Origin: Albugo candida
Lineage: Eukaryota; Oomycota; Peronosporomycetes; Albuginales; Albuginaceae
NCBI GenBank assembly: GCA_905220665.1
Contig: CAJNAR010000004.1
Location: 248,001-312,000 of the forward strand
DNA length: 64,000 bases
Reading direction: 5' to 3'
Of the stretch, positions 33,328 to 44,200 are shown piece after piece. The notes below the pieces were generated by a model. It was not told the DNA's origin and searched no databases. It saw only the letters and a list, made by a program, of their open reading frames with translations. Both the position numbers and the translations under genes were made by a program. Numbering within the stretch: position 1 is the first letter of the stretch; each line of letters begins with the position of its first letter.

Positions 33328-35472
33328 TCAGCGGTTCGTGATTCCTAGATTTTGGCTCAACTCATCTCGTACATTTCCCCCGTTGGATTCTTCCCGTGAC
33401 TGTAATTTACGACTTATTGATGATGAGGACCTCGATTTTGACTTGCGAGGATACCTACGACTATTGCGAGCTAAAGGTCGACGAAAACGAGTATAGGAAC
33501 CTGATCGTGATGATCTCGATTCCGAGCTTGATCGATGATTGCTCCGAGATCTTGCACGCGACCTAGATGGAGACCGAGGCTGATGGCGAAAACGAGACCG
33601 AGCTTGGAATCTAGAATTGGGTCGTCTTCTCCGTTGAAATTGAAATTGCGACCGTGATCGTGAACGTGACCGCATTCTTCTTTTGGGACGCTCATCTCTA
33701 CTAGCTTCTTGATTAGCGGCTTTGTGAGACGAGTGATGTGTTCCTGCGGCACTTGATGCATGCTCGTGCGGTGAGAGAACGGAATTTGTTTTTCGACTCT
33801 GTTCTATTGCAAAATGTGTATCTCCATTATGGTCCTTATTAGAAACACTGCTCGGATCAGTCGCATTATTCGCATCACCAGAGCTGTTTGCTTGACGAGT
33901 CTGCTTCAGGACACGCTCTTCAATGTCTTGACGTAGCTTCCACTCTCGTTCGCGCCGTTTTTTCACACCCTCGTCGCGTAATTTCTGTTCTGACTGTCGT
34001 CTTTTAGAGAAGCTTTCTATCGGGGGAGGAGATGGAAGTTGCGTCTGCACTATCAGTTGTTCCAACTTATAAACGTTTTGCTGCACTCGAAAAAAATCTT
34101 CCATTTTCAAGTCGCTGCAACCAAAAAACGTTTGGAATCGCTTGGCTACAGCATACAAAGATTCTAATACAGTTGCAGGTTCCTTTTTCGTCATAAACTC
34201 TTCCACTTTGGATGCCCATACAAGGGCTCTATCAGTATCACTTTCCAATTTCTCCCACTCACTAATAACGTCTTCCTGTGGCTCGTGAACGGGCTGAAAT
34301 TTCAACAGTGTATTCCGAATAAAGTCGTAATTTACACTTTCTTCATATTTGAGCGACAAAAGATACCTCATGATTGCCAGTAAATGGTGTGCGCCCACAA
34401 GTCCATCGACCAGTAATTCCGGTTTTTTCTCCGTGTAGTATTCTTTCAGCTCAAGAACAATTTGACGATTTTTTTGCTGTGCATCCAATGCCCATGGAAG
34501 TTCCCCACGCATAAAGTCCAAAAGTAGATAAAACCAGGACCATAAATCATCTTTAGGGCTCAGTTCCTGCCGACGATGAGCACTTAGCGAGGCGTACATC
34601 GATGTACCACGAAAATCTGCTTTTTCACGGGCTGGTATGATTTTCCCATCGATACGGTATTGTCTCGACAAACCAAAGTCGATAATATAGTATTTCCTAA
34701 GTGCACAAGTGTAACGTCGAACAAAACACGATCGCAATACATCACAGTATACCTTCTTGATGAAGTCAAGGGTAGACCGGAAGCGAAATTGGATGCTTTG
34801 ATGTCACGATGGACATAACCATGAGAGTGGAACGCTTCAATGCAATCCAGCATCTACAAGACGTATATATCATTTTGAAGCTCCAGTGGGTGAATGAATT
34901 AGAAGGAACCTCAAGGCCCACGGAGACACACTTATTAACAGAGATTCCTCGAGATGCATCAGGAGACATCCGAAGCATTGACATACTTTCACCTAGCAAC
35001 TCCATGACAAGGACTGTGCTTTCTGCATGTTTGCTACATGAAAGCACTCATTAGTATGATGAGTCAAATCTGTACGATAATAAATACGTGCCCAAAATAA
35101 TAGTATCGACAAACGTGACGACAGCTTTGCAAACTTTTGAGAATCGTGCTCTCCCATTCAAGAACTGGTTTTAGGGAAGTGGGAGCTTCCACTTTTACAG
35201 CAACTCGTTGACCAGTGTCGATGGCATTTGCTGCATAAATCTGACTGAATGTTCCCTGCGGTAATCAAATTCATCTGAATGAAGACGGACAAACCAGAAA
35301 CGCTGGCAAATATTACCTCTCCTATTTTTTCAACGATCTTCCATCGATCTCCGATAATATCACCCGCCTACGACTTCACGTCAGATCAAATTTTGGCAGT
35401 ACCACATATCATTGTAGGAGTTTGTACAAGTAGAATATTCTTATTAATGGGTTCCATCGAGGACGACTGCAT
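33328..35472 (-). CDS. Tau-tubulin/casein-kinase-1-like kinase with RS-rich tail
   Basis: Six inferred exons: 35472-35428, 35367-35317, 35255-35092, 35033-34910, 34853-34753, 34696-33328; 617 residues. The kinase domain follows CK1/TTBK order: WKIVEKIGEGTFSQIYAA, VAVKVEA, HVCRYYYFGKHAEST, VMELLGES, HGYVHRDIKASNFA, KYYIIDFGLSRQY, FRGTSMYASLSAH, DDLWSWFYLLLDFM. TTBK-group kinases phosphorylate tau, tubulin and ciliary substrates in animals. After about residue 330 comes a charged coiled-coil-like stretch and then an Arg/Ser dipeptide-rich tail (RRMRSRSRSRS ... RSPSRSRARSRS), usual in splicing factors. Exon 3 to 4 joins in frame only with a GC donor at 35091; the other introns are GT-AG. Introns are 56-61 nt. 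Confidence 0.88.
33480..33690 (-). repeat. RS-dipeptide-coding segment
   Basis: Low-complexity stretch of CGA/CGT and TCN/AGC-type codons coding for alternating Arg and Ser in the kinase tail. Codons vary from unit to unit, so the repeat is at protein rather than DNA level. Confidence 0.8.
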
Positions 35473-38218
35473 ATGCCGTTTTGCCTTAAACTAGATCTAT
35501 GATTGATTTTTCGATCGCCTGAAATCCAGATTTGCAAATGCTGCTCTAGTCGCCCCTATCGGCAATCAAATCGTTTGGATCGTTCGTTCTCCGGCCTTAT
35601 GGTTTTGTCACCAGTGATATTGCAGGATACTGTAGTATCAACTAGGACGATTGCTGCCTTGTAGTTTGTCTACAGCCACGACGAGATTGGGTGCAATTTC
35701 TGTGATCTAACACAAGTCGATATGCGGCGCCTTAGACAAACTAATTCGCGATGCTTCGGTATGGCAATGCACATCTTGGGATTCGTGATTCCGTGCGATA
35801 CAGACACCCGCGTGCAGCGTACGGTGTGCGGAAAAGTAATGTTAACTAGCTCATCTATCGAATGTCTACTAGTTTCTTCGCATCTGCTACAGTATTAAAT
35901 GACAATCACAAAGAACACATTTCACAACATAATCACACCCAAATAGTTGTTCGATATCGCGGTGAACCAGACTTTATGTATATCAGTCGGCAAAACAGCA
36001 TGGTTGTAGAGCTGGTAGGAGCTATGCGTGAATCTCACCTTTTCAAACAGATCAAAATGCAAGTTGATATACATATGTAGTGTCACAATGCCTCAACAAC
36101 AATATAACAATCTACCCCTTTTTTCATTGTCAAACAAAGGATTTTACACTTCATTTTGATCTTTCTGAGTTTAAAGACTTCTTATCGTCATCAAGATATT
36201 GCAGCCACATAACGTTGCTGCTGTGAACCCATGGGCTACATTACGTGTGCTTTGCTTCGCGAGATCTACATTCTGGAATTTCAATGAGATAACTTACCAT
36301 AGAATCGCCAAGTCATTCATTTCAAGAGCAAATTGGACGCTTTTGGATCAACATGATTGTAAAAGTGGTCATACATTTGCCCTCTCGTGATGAATATGAG
36401 CTTACCCGCGATCGAGACATCATCACTTGATGAATTTGGTGACTAAGTATATACAACTGACTCGTCGCAGGCAAGCTCTATGATGTCAGCGGAGGTAAAT
36501 GGGCTGTGACGCTCGCAAGGGATTTTTGCAGTGTTCTCGCTAGATCGAGGCAAACGATCTTGGATCCTCGCTTTTTCTATTTTAGCATTGGTGTACCGAA
36601 CCATTGCGCTAAAACGTAACGCAATCCAACGTCTTTATTTGAAAAGCTACATCTAACTGTGTGCCGGAAAGTACGAGGAGTGCTCGGCCGGAATCAAAAC
36701 AAAGAGATCCTTTCACTCGGTATAAGCCACTTGTTCGAGCACGATGAACTGAGAGAAAGGCTCCAATCAAGGCTGCCCAGTCTCTGGATGCTTTCTGAAT
36801 ACATGGCCTGTTGGTTCAAATGCCAAAAACTGTTATAGCAAGATTCGGGAGACGGGGTAATGTCCAATGGATGGTAGCAGCTGGTGCTAACCTGCGGTAT
36901 CCACGGTCAGACATTTGGCTCGGGAAAAGGCTCGTATTGACGACGTCTCGAAATCTCCATTGATGGAGCCGGGAGGTAGTACATGATATGGCCTAGTGAT
37001 TCACTGGAAAATATTGACCGATGGACAAAAGATATAAAACCGGACGTGCATATTGCCAGGAAATTTGCATCGCTGTTTATCAGATATGCCTTGGAGGAGC
37101 GTATAAATTGCAAGACAGTACCAATTGCATCGCGACCATCATATGCTGAATTGAAGTCGCTCAAAGCTCAGTCAGTACAAGCGCAGACAATCGTCATCCA
37201 TGTCGTTATCCGATGCCATCAAGTCCGATAGAGCAATGCGTAGAGTGACGACGTAGCTACGTATTTGTCATAGTAAGACGAGTAAATTTGCTGTAATGTT
37301 AGCGATGCTTGGTAATGGACAGACTCGGCGGCACTTGCGATTGTCAGCTCTGTAAATACATACAAATCCCGCGAGATTGTGAAATATCCACTCAAGCGTT
37401 TCCGAAAGCCGGAATTTATTTTACACAACCGCCTTGAGCGAGCCATAGCGCGATTTGAAAATGGATGCGGTCAGACGAAGTTCGTGAATTCTTTCTTTTT
37501 GCATGCTGTACGGGACTCAAATCATCCGATGCAACGCAAGCCCACAAACTTAACAGTTCGTTTCGGCTAGGTGGCAGACTTCTATTTCAAGTCAGCGATT
37601 GATTGATCAGTGACATGTTGACGACACTTTTGAATCATCAGTAGTCTTTGTCGTGATTATTCTGTTTGATCGTCAAACTGGCACCAATGAGAGTACGGTG
37701 GACGGTCTTGGTTGTCATACTGCTGTAAAATATTTCATCTCGAAGTTACCCATATATTGCAGTACCAGGCTCCATCTATCCACGAGGTGGTACGTCAGGG
37801 ACACGTGTGCGCGTCTGTCATCTTGCGATAGCATAACGGCTTGCTTCTATCTGGCTAGGGTCGCGTACGCAACATGGCGCTAAGCAGTGGCTTTTACATG
37901 ACGACGGCTCGGTGGACACCATCACGTGCTGCGTTTAGAAAACATCGGATGTGCTCATTTCCATGTTTTCGCTCAGATTTGGTGGTGACATGTTCCTGAA
38001 TTGAGGAAGCGAATAGAAATTCGATTCAAGTATCCGTAGCACAGTAGAATTCGGGGTGGAGAATTAAATCTCAGTACTGAGAATGCCTGCACTTTGTTGA
38101 AGTAACATCGAGCAAAGTTTTTAGATATAGAGACAAAATCGTTTGTAAAGATAGTAAGTATGCTGAGCGAAAGCACTGTAAACTCGATGCTTCTTTGGCG
38201 GGGATTGGTGGCATCGCA
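35473..38218. other. 2.7 kb gene-free stretch
   Basis: The longest stretch without a supported gene. ORFs at 35862-36080, 36983-37231 (MIWPSDSLENIDRWTKDIKP) and 37379-37570 on the plus strand are under 85 codons, show no domain, and could not be joined by phase-compatible splices. No long terminal repeats or transposase motifs were seen by eye. It contains the TTBK-like promoter at its left end and the ORC2 3' flank at its right. Confidence 0.45.
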
Positions 38219-39676
38219 CTACTTTCCATGCCAATTGTTGCCCATTGCCGGAGAGTATAGAATGTCTTCCACCACGTGCGCATCAAAAGGTATTTCTAGC
38301 CGTTCAATCCCTCGCATTTGACGATGACGCACAAGCCCATGATCTTTCAGAGTTTTGATGGAGCAACCGAACGCCCCGTATGATCGCACTAACAACTCCT
38401 TTGTAGCCGCTCCATACACTTTGTGATATTCCGCGAATACACGTGTGCTACGGGTAGTACTTGTAGCCGCTATCAACTGGATCCGCGCGATGCATCGCAG
38501 AATGGAAACATCTTTGGGTGCAAGGCTTTGGATTATGTATTGTATACCGGCAGATGACTGCTTTGTCTCTTTTTGTGACGTAGATGATTGCCACATAATT
38601 TCATGATCGTATGGTGAGTCTGAATCGAGCTGATAGTATACCCACTGATAGCGTTCTAGATCCGATTCTAGCCACATGCATGGGCTGTTTATGTGATCAA
38701 TACTCGCGAGAACATGAATCAATTTCGCTGCTGATAAAATGCTCAAACAGCGCTGAAGCTCTAAACTTCGAAGTGCATATCCATCCAGAGAATGCACGAT
38801 TAGGATGGTGCGTGGGTAGCTTGACGAGTTTTGTAATTTGACGATGTCATGACACTATCAAAATCCATTAGATTTTCGTTAAAGATTAAAAACTTCTCAC
38901 CGTTTGTTCCAAGGATGAATTCGTGATAATGCTCTTGAAATTCATTATCTAGTTGAAGAGTTGTAAATTGTGCGGCCAAACGAAGTGACTTGAAGTAGTA
39001 AACACCTTCTCGAGTATAAATTTACAAACGTATTGGACGGATACTGACTTGAGATAACCATGTATCTGAAGGACAAAGCATTCAAGGATATAATTGTCGG
39101 CAAATTCCTGAAAGCTCAACAATGATAAAAAAAATGCTCAAGCGCAATATTCCTCATAGCTTTCATACCTTTAGTATATTCAGTTTGGACCCGAAACCAT
39201 AGCAGAGAATGTTGAAACCGGCAAGCAAACTGCTTTGCCAATCTGCGAAAATCTAGAGACATTCAACCGCAAGTATGCAAACCCTTGCACAACAGAAGGC
39301 GTACCTTATCTTGCTTCTTGTTGTCTACTTGTAGTGATTTTTTACAAAGTGTGTCAAATCTTTCGAAAACATCAAAGATCACTTCTCGTTTAGGTAAGCT
39401 GAAGTGTGAAATCTTTTTCTTTCCTTCTATTTCAGATTGTACTGCATCCTGTTTGTTGGACGCTTCTGACTGGCTTCTGAGTCTTTTATCAGTAACGAGT
39501 GGAGAATATAGCTTCGTTTGTGTTCGCTTTCTTCCTAACCGACGGGATGTAAAATATTCATTCGCTTTCAAGTCTCCGAGTAATCGCATGTTAGATGACT
39601 CATCCTTCTGACTGCAATCTGCTTCTTCGGGTTGGTTGGGATTTGAAGGTATTGTTGCATCCGTAAATGATGTCAT
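38219..39676 (-). CDS. ORC2: Origin recognition complex subunit 2
   Basis: Five inferred exons, 39676-39305, 39252-39169, 39107-39006, 38948-38901 and 38854-38219, all junctions in phase 0; 413 residues. ORC2 is a subunit of the hexamer that marks replication origins and loads MCM. The N-terminal 90 residues are charged and poorly conserved, with an EYF/RR segment. The conserved part follows ORC2 order: LLAGFNILCYGFGSKLNIL, HGYLKSVSVQYVCKFILEKV, RTILIVHSLDGYALRS, LIHVLASIDHINSPCMW, then the C-terminal winged helix (VFAEYHKVYGAATKELLVRS ... KTLKDHGLVRHRQ ... IPFDAHVVEDIL). The alignment with ORC2 motifs was what decided between competing splice sites in exons 3 and 4. Introns are 46-61 nt. Confidence 0.92.
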
Positions 39677-39727
39677 TCGCTGGGCAAGATAATACTTTCA
39701 ACCAGTAATAAACTGGTTTTAAGGATA
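39677..39727. promoter_or_regulatory. 51-bp bidirectional promoter interval
   Basis: Only 51 bp separate the start codons of ORC2 (minus) and the 7TM gene (plus). Both genes must be driven from this interval or from within the neighbouring coding sequence. No TATA box is obvious. Confidence 0.55.
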
Positions 39728-40974
39728 ATGTCGCTGTTCCTAGCAAATCTTGGAATGGCGAGCTACTTTTTAGCTCTCTGTTACATGTTTCTTACTGTAA
39801 TCACCGTGACCAAATACATGGAACTACGTCGCGTCCTTCGGCGCTACCAATTCACTGGATGGAATACAGTTCAGTTATTGATATGGAGCATCGCTTTAGG
39901 AGCGTTTTTTCGTATGACAACATTTTCAACTCTGTGTATTTTCGACTACTCGCAACGATCGATCCGCCCTTATCCTTATGTGATAGTCGGGGTTCCTCCG
40001 TACAATCCAATGCAGCACGATAACAACAATGCGGTCGAGAGCGATGCTAAGGAGCTTGTATCAGCGTCCGAAACTGAGCTGAATTTCTACAACAAGGTTG
40101 TAGCGGTTTTGTTCAATCTTCCCGACTACCTCTTCGTCTCGTCGTATCTTCTAGTGGTCTTAGTGTGGGCAGAATCTTTTCAGTCGGCAAGTATCAAAAA
40201 GCTATAAACGAATTGTGTACATCATGCATCTATTTTGTTGCTAGTCACGTCATCATTGGTTCTCTGCAGAGCATTTCCGGCGTAAATGGATGATATTTTA
40301 CCTCGTTTTCAACGGAGCTCTGTACCTCGCGCAGGTTTTTCTGTACATGATGCTTTTTCTGTTTGATTCAAATGGGATATTTCGCGACTCAAGTGAGCGT
40401 AGACTTCGTGTGGTAAGATGCTTATTGTACTCATGCCTTCTATAATGAGATGCGACTGTTCCTGTGTAGATACCGGAAATGATATTTTATGTGGTTGCCG
40501 CTACCGACTTGTTGCTACCAATCATTATTTCGACAACATGGCTATACTTGACATTGTCACTTTCCGGATTTCCCTTTCGATCTTCGTCTACGAAATTCCG
40601 ATTAAAGCGCGTGGGTCGTTTGGCCATGATATGGAGCCTTGGTCGTATCTTATACAGTGTCATGACGCTCCTAACGTTTACAAGAGTACGTTGTGCATGG
40701 ACGCTTATAATTATCAAGCCTAAATCGTTGTTCACACCAGGGATGGTTTAATGTGAATCATGGCAAAGAAACGGTGCAACTCGCGCTGAATTGAACCCGT
40801 ACAACATTTTTATAGTGTTTTCATCTTGGATAGGTACAATCAATGGTCCTGGTAGCTGTATTCTTCGTGGCTGAGATCTTGCCTATCTACTCGACACTTG
40901 ATGCAAGACTTTTGACCATGCTATCAGTCGAGGATTATCAGCCACTGTTGGAGAATTCTGCCATCCTCTACTGA
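39728..40974 (+). CDS. THH1/TOM1-type seven-transmembrane protein
   Basis: Four inferred exons, 39728-40190, 40270-40412, 40470-40685 and 40834-40974; 320 residues. Seven hydrophobic spans are visible: SYFLALCYMFLTVITV, VQLLIWSIALGAFF, YLFVSSYLLVVLVWAE, IFYLVFNGALYLAQVFL, MIFYVVAATDLLLPIII, LGRILYSVMTLL, MVLVAVFFVAEILPIYS. The arrangement, with the FNLPDYLF...WAE signature in span 3, resembles the plant THH1/TOM1/TOM3 family of tonoplast or endomembrane proteins. A long loop between spans 2 and 3 (residues about 80-120) is acidic. A GPCR-like protein is the alternative. The third intron (148 nt) is the longest inferred here, so an extra small exon within it cannot be excluded. Confidence 0.75.
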
Positions 40975-41193
40975 GTCCTTAATCATCTCGGAAGCTTCTC
41001 ACTCAAATTAATGCATAATCACGACAATATGCGTCAAAGTCTCACGATTTTTATGAATCCATAAACATCTAATTTTTCAAGCACGCTTATACGTGTAATT
41101 GAAGCACCAATGAGAATAGGGAAAGGAGTTCTGTAGCGTCTCATAAAGGTCATCTCAGTTACTTTAGTTTTAGTCTCAGGAGATATTATTGCA

Positions 41194-42116
41194 ATGCAAA
41201 CATTAGATTCATCCACATCATTGTCTTCACTGGACATCCATGCATATCAAGTGGAGTGTACATCCGTGGATTCGGATTCGCTCGAGGGATATGAATTTGG
41301 GAAAGAGTTGCTGCAAACGCGACGACATTCTGTAAGTATCCAAGCCAAAAAGCAGCTTCGTGTGGTGTGATACTGAAATGCGTATAATTGCAACAGGGCG
41401 TAGTTCGGAATGATCGTACACCCTTAAATACTCCTTATACACCTCACTTGGTCAAGCTACAACTGAGTGAGCACGGGATGTATACGCTACAGGAAGAAGA
41501 AGACACCGCTTCCAAAAGTTACATCGTCACACTGCACTCAAAAGTAGCTGGTTTCTTTCGTAGCATTGGCAACTTGAGGTATCACAATATCTATTTTTTT
41601 GCTAATATTTATCCTCGTGCTCATAAAACTGTAAATTGAAATGTAATGCTAGGATCTTCGTCGCTAGCCTTTTGATTAAGATACTACCATCATGGATAAC
41701 GCATAGCTATTTTTTCGAAAAGGTGTGTTTTCGCGATAGTATTGCGAATGACATTGATAGACTTTTTATGACTAAGTTTGCATATCACATGTTTGCAGTA
41801 TTATCAGCTGATGGCTAGTGTTATGACCGCATCGATTTGTATCCCAGTGATACTTCTTTCAAGTCCAATTGTGATCACGCTTTGCTTTCTCACGTCACCA
41901 ATTTGGATGGCGGCATTACTTGTGGTCGGAATGCAGTCAATATTTATTCACACAAAGAAAAAAATGATAGTAAGCAACTACTCAAAATCATCCAGTCCGG
42001 TCGCGAACGCGGTATCGCCTCATTCTGTGACTCGTAACGGCTCGAAATTGGCAGTCGGTCATAGTTTACAGAAATTGAACGGTCATGGTAATGGTCACGG
42101 AATCTCCGTACTATAG
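41194..42116 (+). CDS. Unrecognised membrane protein with hydrophobic hairpin
   Basis: Four exons, 41194-41331, 41397-41578, 41653-41722 and 41799-42116, with introns of 65, 74 and 76 nt, give 235 residues. Residues 1-105 are soluble and acidic (SVDSDSLEGYEF, LQEEEDTASK). Then a continuous hydrophobic region follows: IFVASLLIKIL, and after the last splice ASICIPVILLSSPIVITLCF and SPIWMAALLVVGMQSIF with central prolines. The tail of about 60 residues is Ser/Asn/Gly-rich and ends in GNGHGISVL. A long hydrophobic hairpin with prolines flanked by soluble ends recalls oleosin or promethin-type lipid-droplet proteins, but I see no diagnostic proline knot; this is only a suggestion. It is convergent with PIG-K. 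Confidence 0.65.
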
Positions 42117-42251
42117 ACAACAGAACGTAGCGTGCTACAACAATCCATCTGATATTATCTGGCTATGTCAGGATAAGTTTATGTCGTTGATTAAATGCTA
42201 TTGCCATTTATCACAAATTCCTCACTCCAAACCAGCTCGATCTCTGAATTT

Positions 42252-43888
42252 TTAAATGTTTTTGCATGCTGCCATTGTGATGAGAATCATCATTACTAAA
42301 AGCCCAATCATGAAATCGACAGGAAACTGAAATGGCTGGGTCGAATTATCCAAGTTGCTAGGCTCGCTGATGTTCTGATGTTCAGGCTCTTCTCGAAAAG
42401 GTGCCCACCGTCTGATAACTTCATATATTTTCTCATCCGAGACTTCTTCCGCAATATATTCAAGCGGGTAGGCTTCGTCATCATAGTGAAGCTCCACTTG
42501 TAGTACAGAACCCATCATGTCCGTGATAGGTATATCATCAATTGTTTGTTCCAGTAAGTCTACCCGATAATCAGGTGTCGATAGAAGAGACCGAGGATCA
42601 TAAAACTCGAAGAGATTGCGAAGTGTCGCATGATGTATTGAGTTGCTCAGTTTCAAACGTTGTAGATAGTCGAGTGTGTAGTAAGTAAAGCGATCAATAA
42701 CAGATAGACCCAGCTATGAAATAAAATAATGTACGTTATAGTGAGTGCAAACGTTCATGGTCAGACAGAAATTTCACCTGTCGATCCACGTGATGAGCGT
42801 ATGAGTTTTCGCCTAGTTTGGAACTACCAATGGTGGCAACATTTGGAGATGTGATAGCCTTGAAAAGACTTCCTGCCTGGCAAGTGTCGACCATGAATAA
42901 GATCTTCTTGTACCTACAAGCGTTTGCAACTAGATGTTTATGATGTAACGATACTTGATCTAGCTTTCAATTACCTTTTTTTCACGTACATATCTTGGAA
43001 CGCGTCAGCCAAATCTTGGCTGGAGATCTCTTCTGCGTCCTATATGCGATTTGATTAGACATCAACGCATGAAGAAAGAAAAAAGGTCACCTGAAACTTG
43101 AGAAATTGGTCCCCTCCGTGTCCTGTCATGAAAATCTATATTGGAACATTTCAATTAGTACCAGTGCCAAGCCAAAAAAATGCCCTCATACAAAAATGTT
43201 GCTGTTCTCATCTGTATCGAGCTTTTTCGAGGCTGGTGTCGCTTCCTGATGTCGACCTAAGAGTTCAAATGCATTGTCAAAATCTATTAACAAACTCTAA
43301 AATTTTCGACTTACCGGTCAGAACGGTAATGAAATTGGCAACAGTGGTTTCTGCTCCACGATAATCCACTTCGACATCCTTGCCGTATCTTCACAATAAA
43401 CCACCTTCAGCGATCTAACTAATATCATTAATAGTGGCAATAAACGCGTACAGGTTAATCTTCTGGGTGCGGCTGTTGAAAACTTGACCAGGAAAACAGT
43501 TTCTTGCGTTGCAAGGCATTTGGTCGGCAAGCATCAAAATGATCTATTCGATAAGATAGCAAAAGCTTTTTGAATCAGAATTGTCACATTGAGTATAGCC
43601 TACTTGACTGTCAGGAATTCCCATGAGCTTGACAGAGTGATAAAGGGATAATGCGTTTGCGATGTGTCGATAATTGAACCAAAAACGAGACGTGTCTACC
43701 TGTACAATTATTGTCAAGTCTGGTGAATACAACTGCTAGCAGCTCACCACTACAGCCCAGTTATTCGTCGAGGATTCAGGTCCTGTGTTGGATCTTTCTG
43801 TACATGCATACACTGCAAAGCTCGCCAGTAGCAGTCTGAGTAAATTTATCTTTGTAGCATTAGCTCTGTTGTATGCGAATTGTTTCAT
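42252..43888 (-). CDS. PIGK: GPI transamidase catalytic subunit PIG-K/GPI8
   Basis: Nine inferred exons: 43888-43748, 43699-43604, 43543-43452, 43388-43315, 43256-43192, 43135-43091, 43039-42975, 42913-42778, 42713-42252; 391 residues. This C13-family (legumain-like) cysteine protease cleaves the C-terminal signal of precursors and attaches the GPI anchor in the ER lumen. Visible are an N-terminal signal sequence ([14 protein letters not shown]), the start of the mature fold [41 protein letters not shown], the catalytic His in MTGHGGD, the catalytic Cys in MVDTCQAG, and [16 protein letters not shown]-terminal membrane span ([15 protein letters not shown]) follows, as in animal and yeast orthologues. 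All junctions keep frame and match the family alignment. Introns are 48-64 nt. Confidence 0.95.
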
Positions 43889-44200
43889 TATGTATTCTCT
43901 ACACAAAGCTAAAGTGCACGGATGTAAATATATTGTCGTATTTGCTGATAATCAGCGGGTATCTAGCCAATGATCAATGCAGCCTGTCTGATGCTTCGCA
44001 AATGTATCCGCATGGTGCGTGCTTTTCAGCCAATTAATTCTAGCTCTCGGCGGGCTATGTCCAATTAAAATCGTTCGGTATTGCACCATTCATACGTCGG
44101 CAATAAGGCAGTGTCATTTTAGTTTTGGCCTTGACAACGATCGTTATACGCGCTCGATACTTGAATTGTTCTAGTGGTAACACCTGATTGCACTGAAAAA
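43889..44200. promoter_or_regulatory. 312-bp divergent promoter region of PIGK and RPC1
   Basis: The two genes diverge from this interval. No obvious TATA or repeated element; short A/T-rich tracts only. Confidence 0.45.

Noticed and set aside
38989..39044. Alternative ORC2 intron with donor GTATCC
   Set aside because: It breaks the frame downstream; reading through gives a match to the conserved ORC2 HGYLKSVSVQYV segment, so the donor at 39005 was used.
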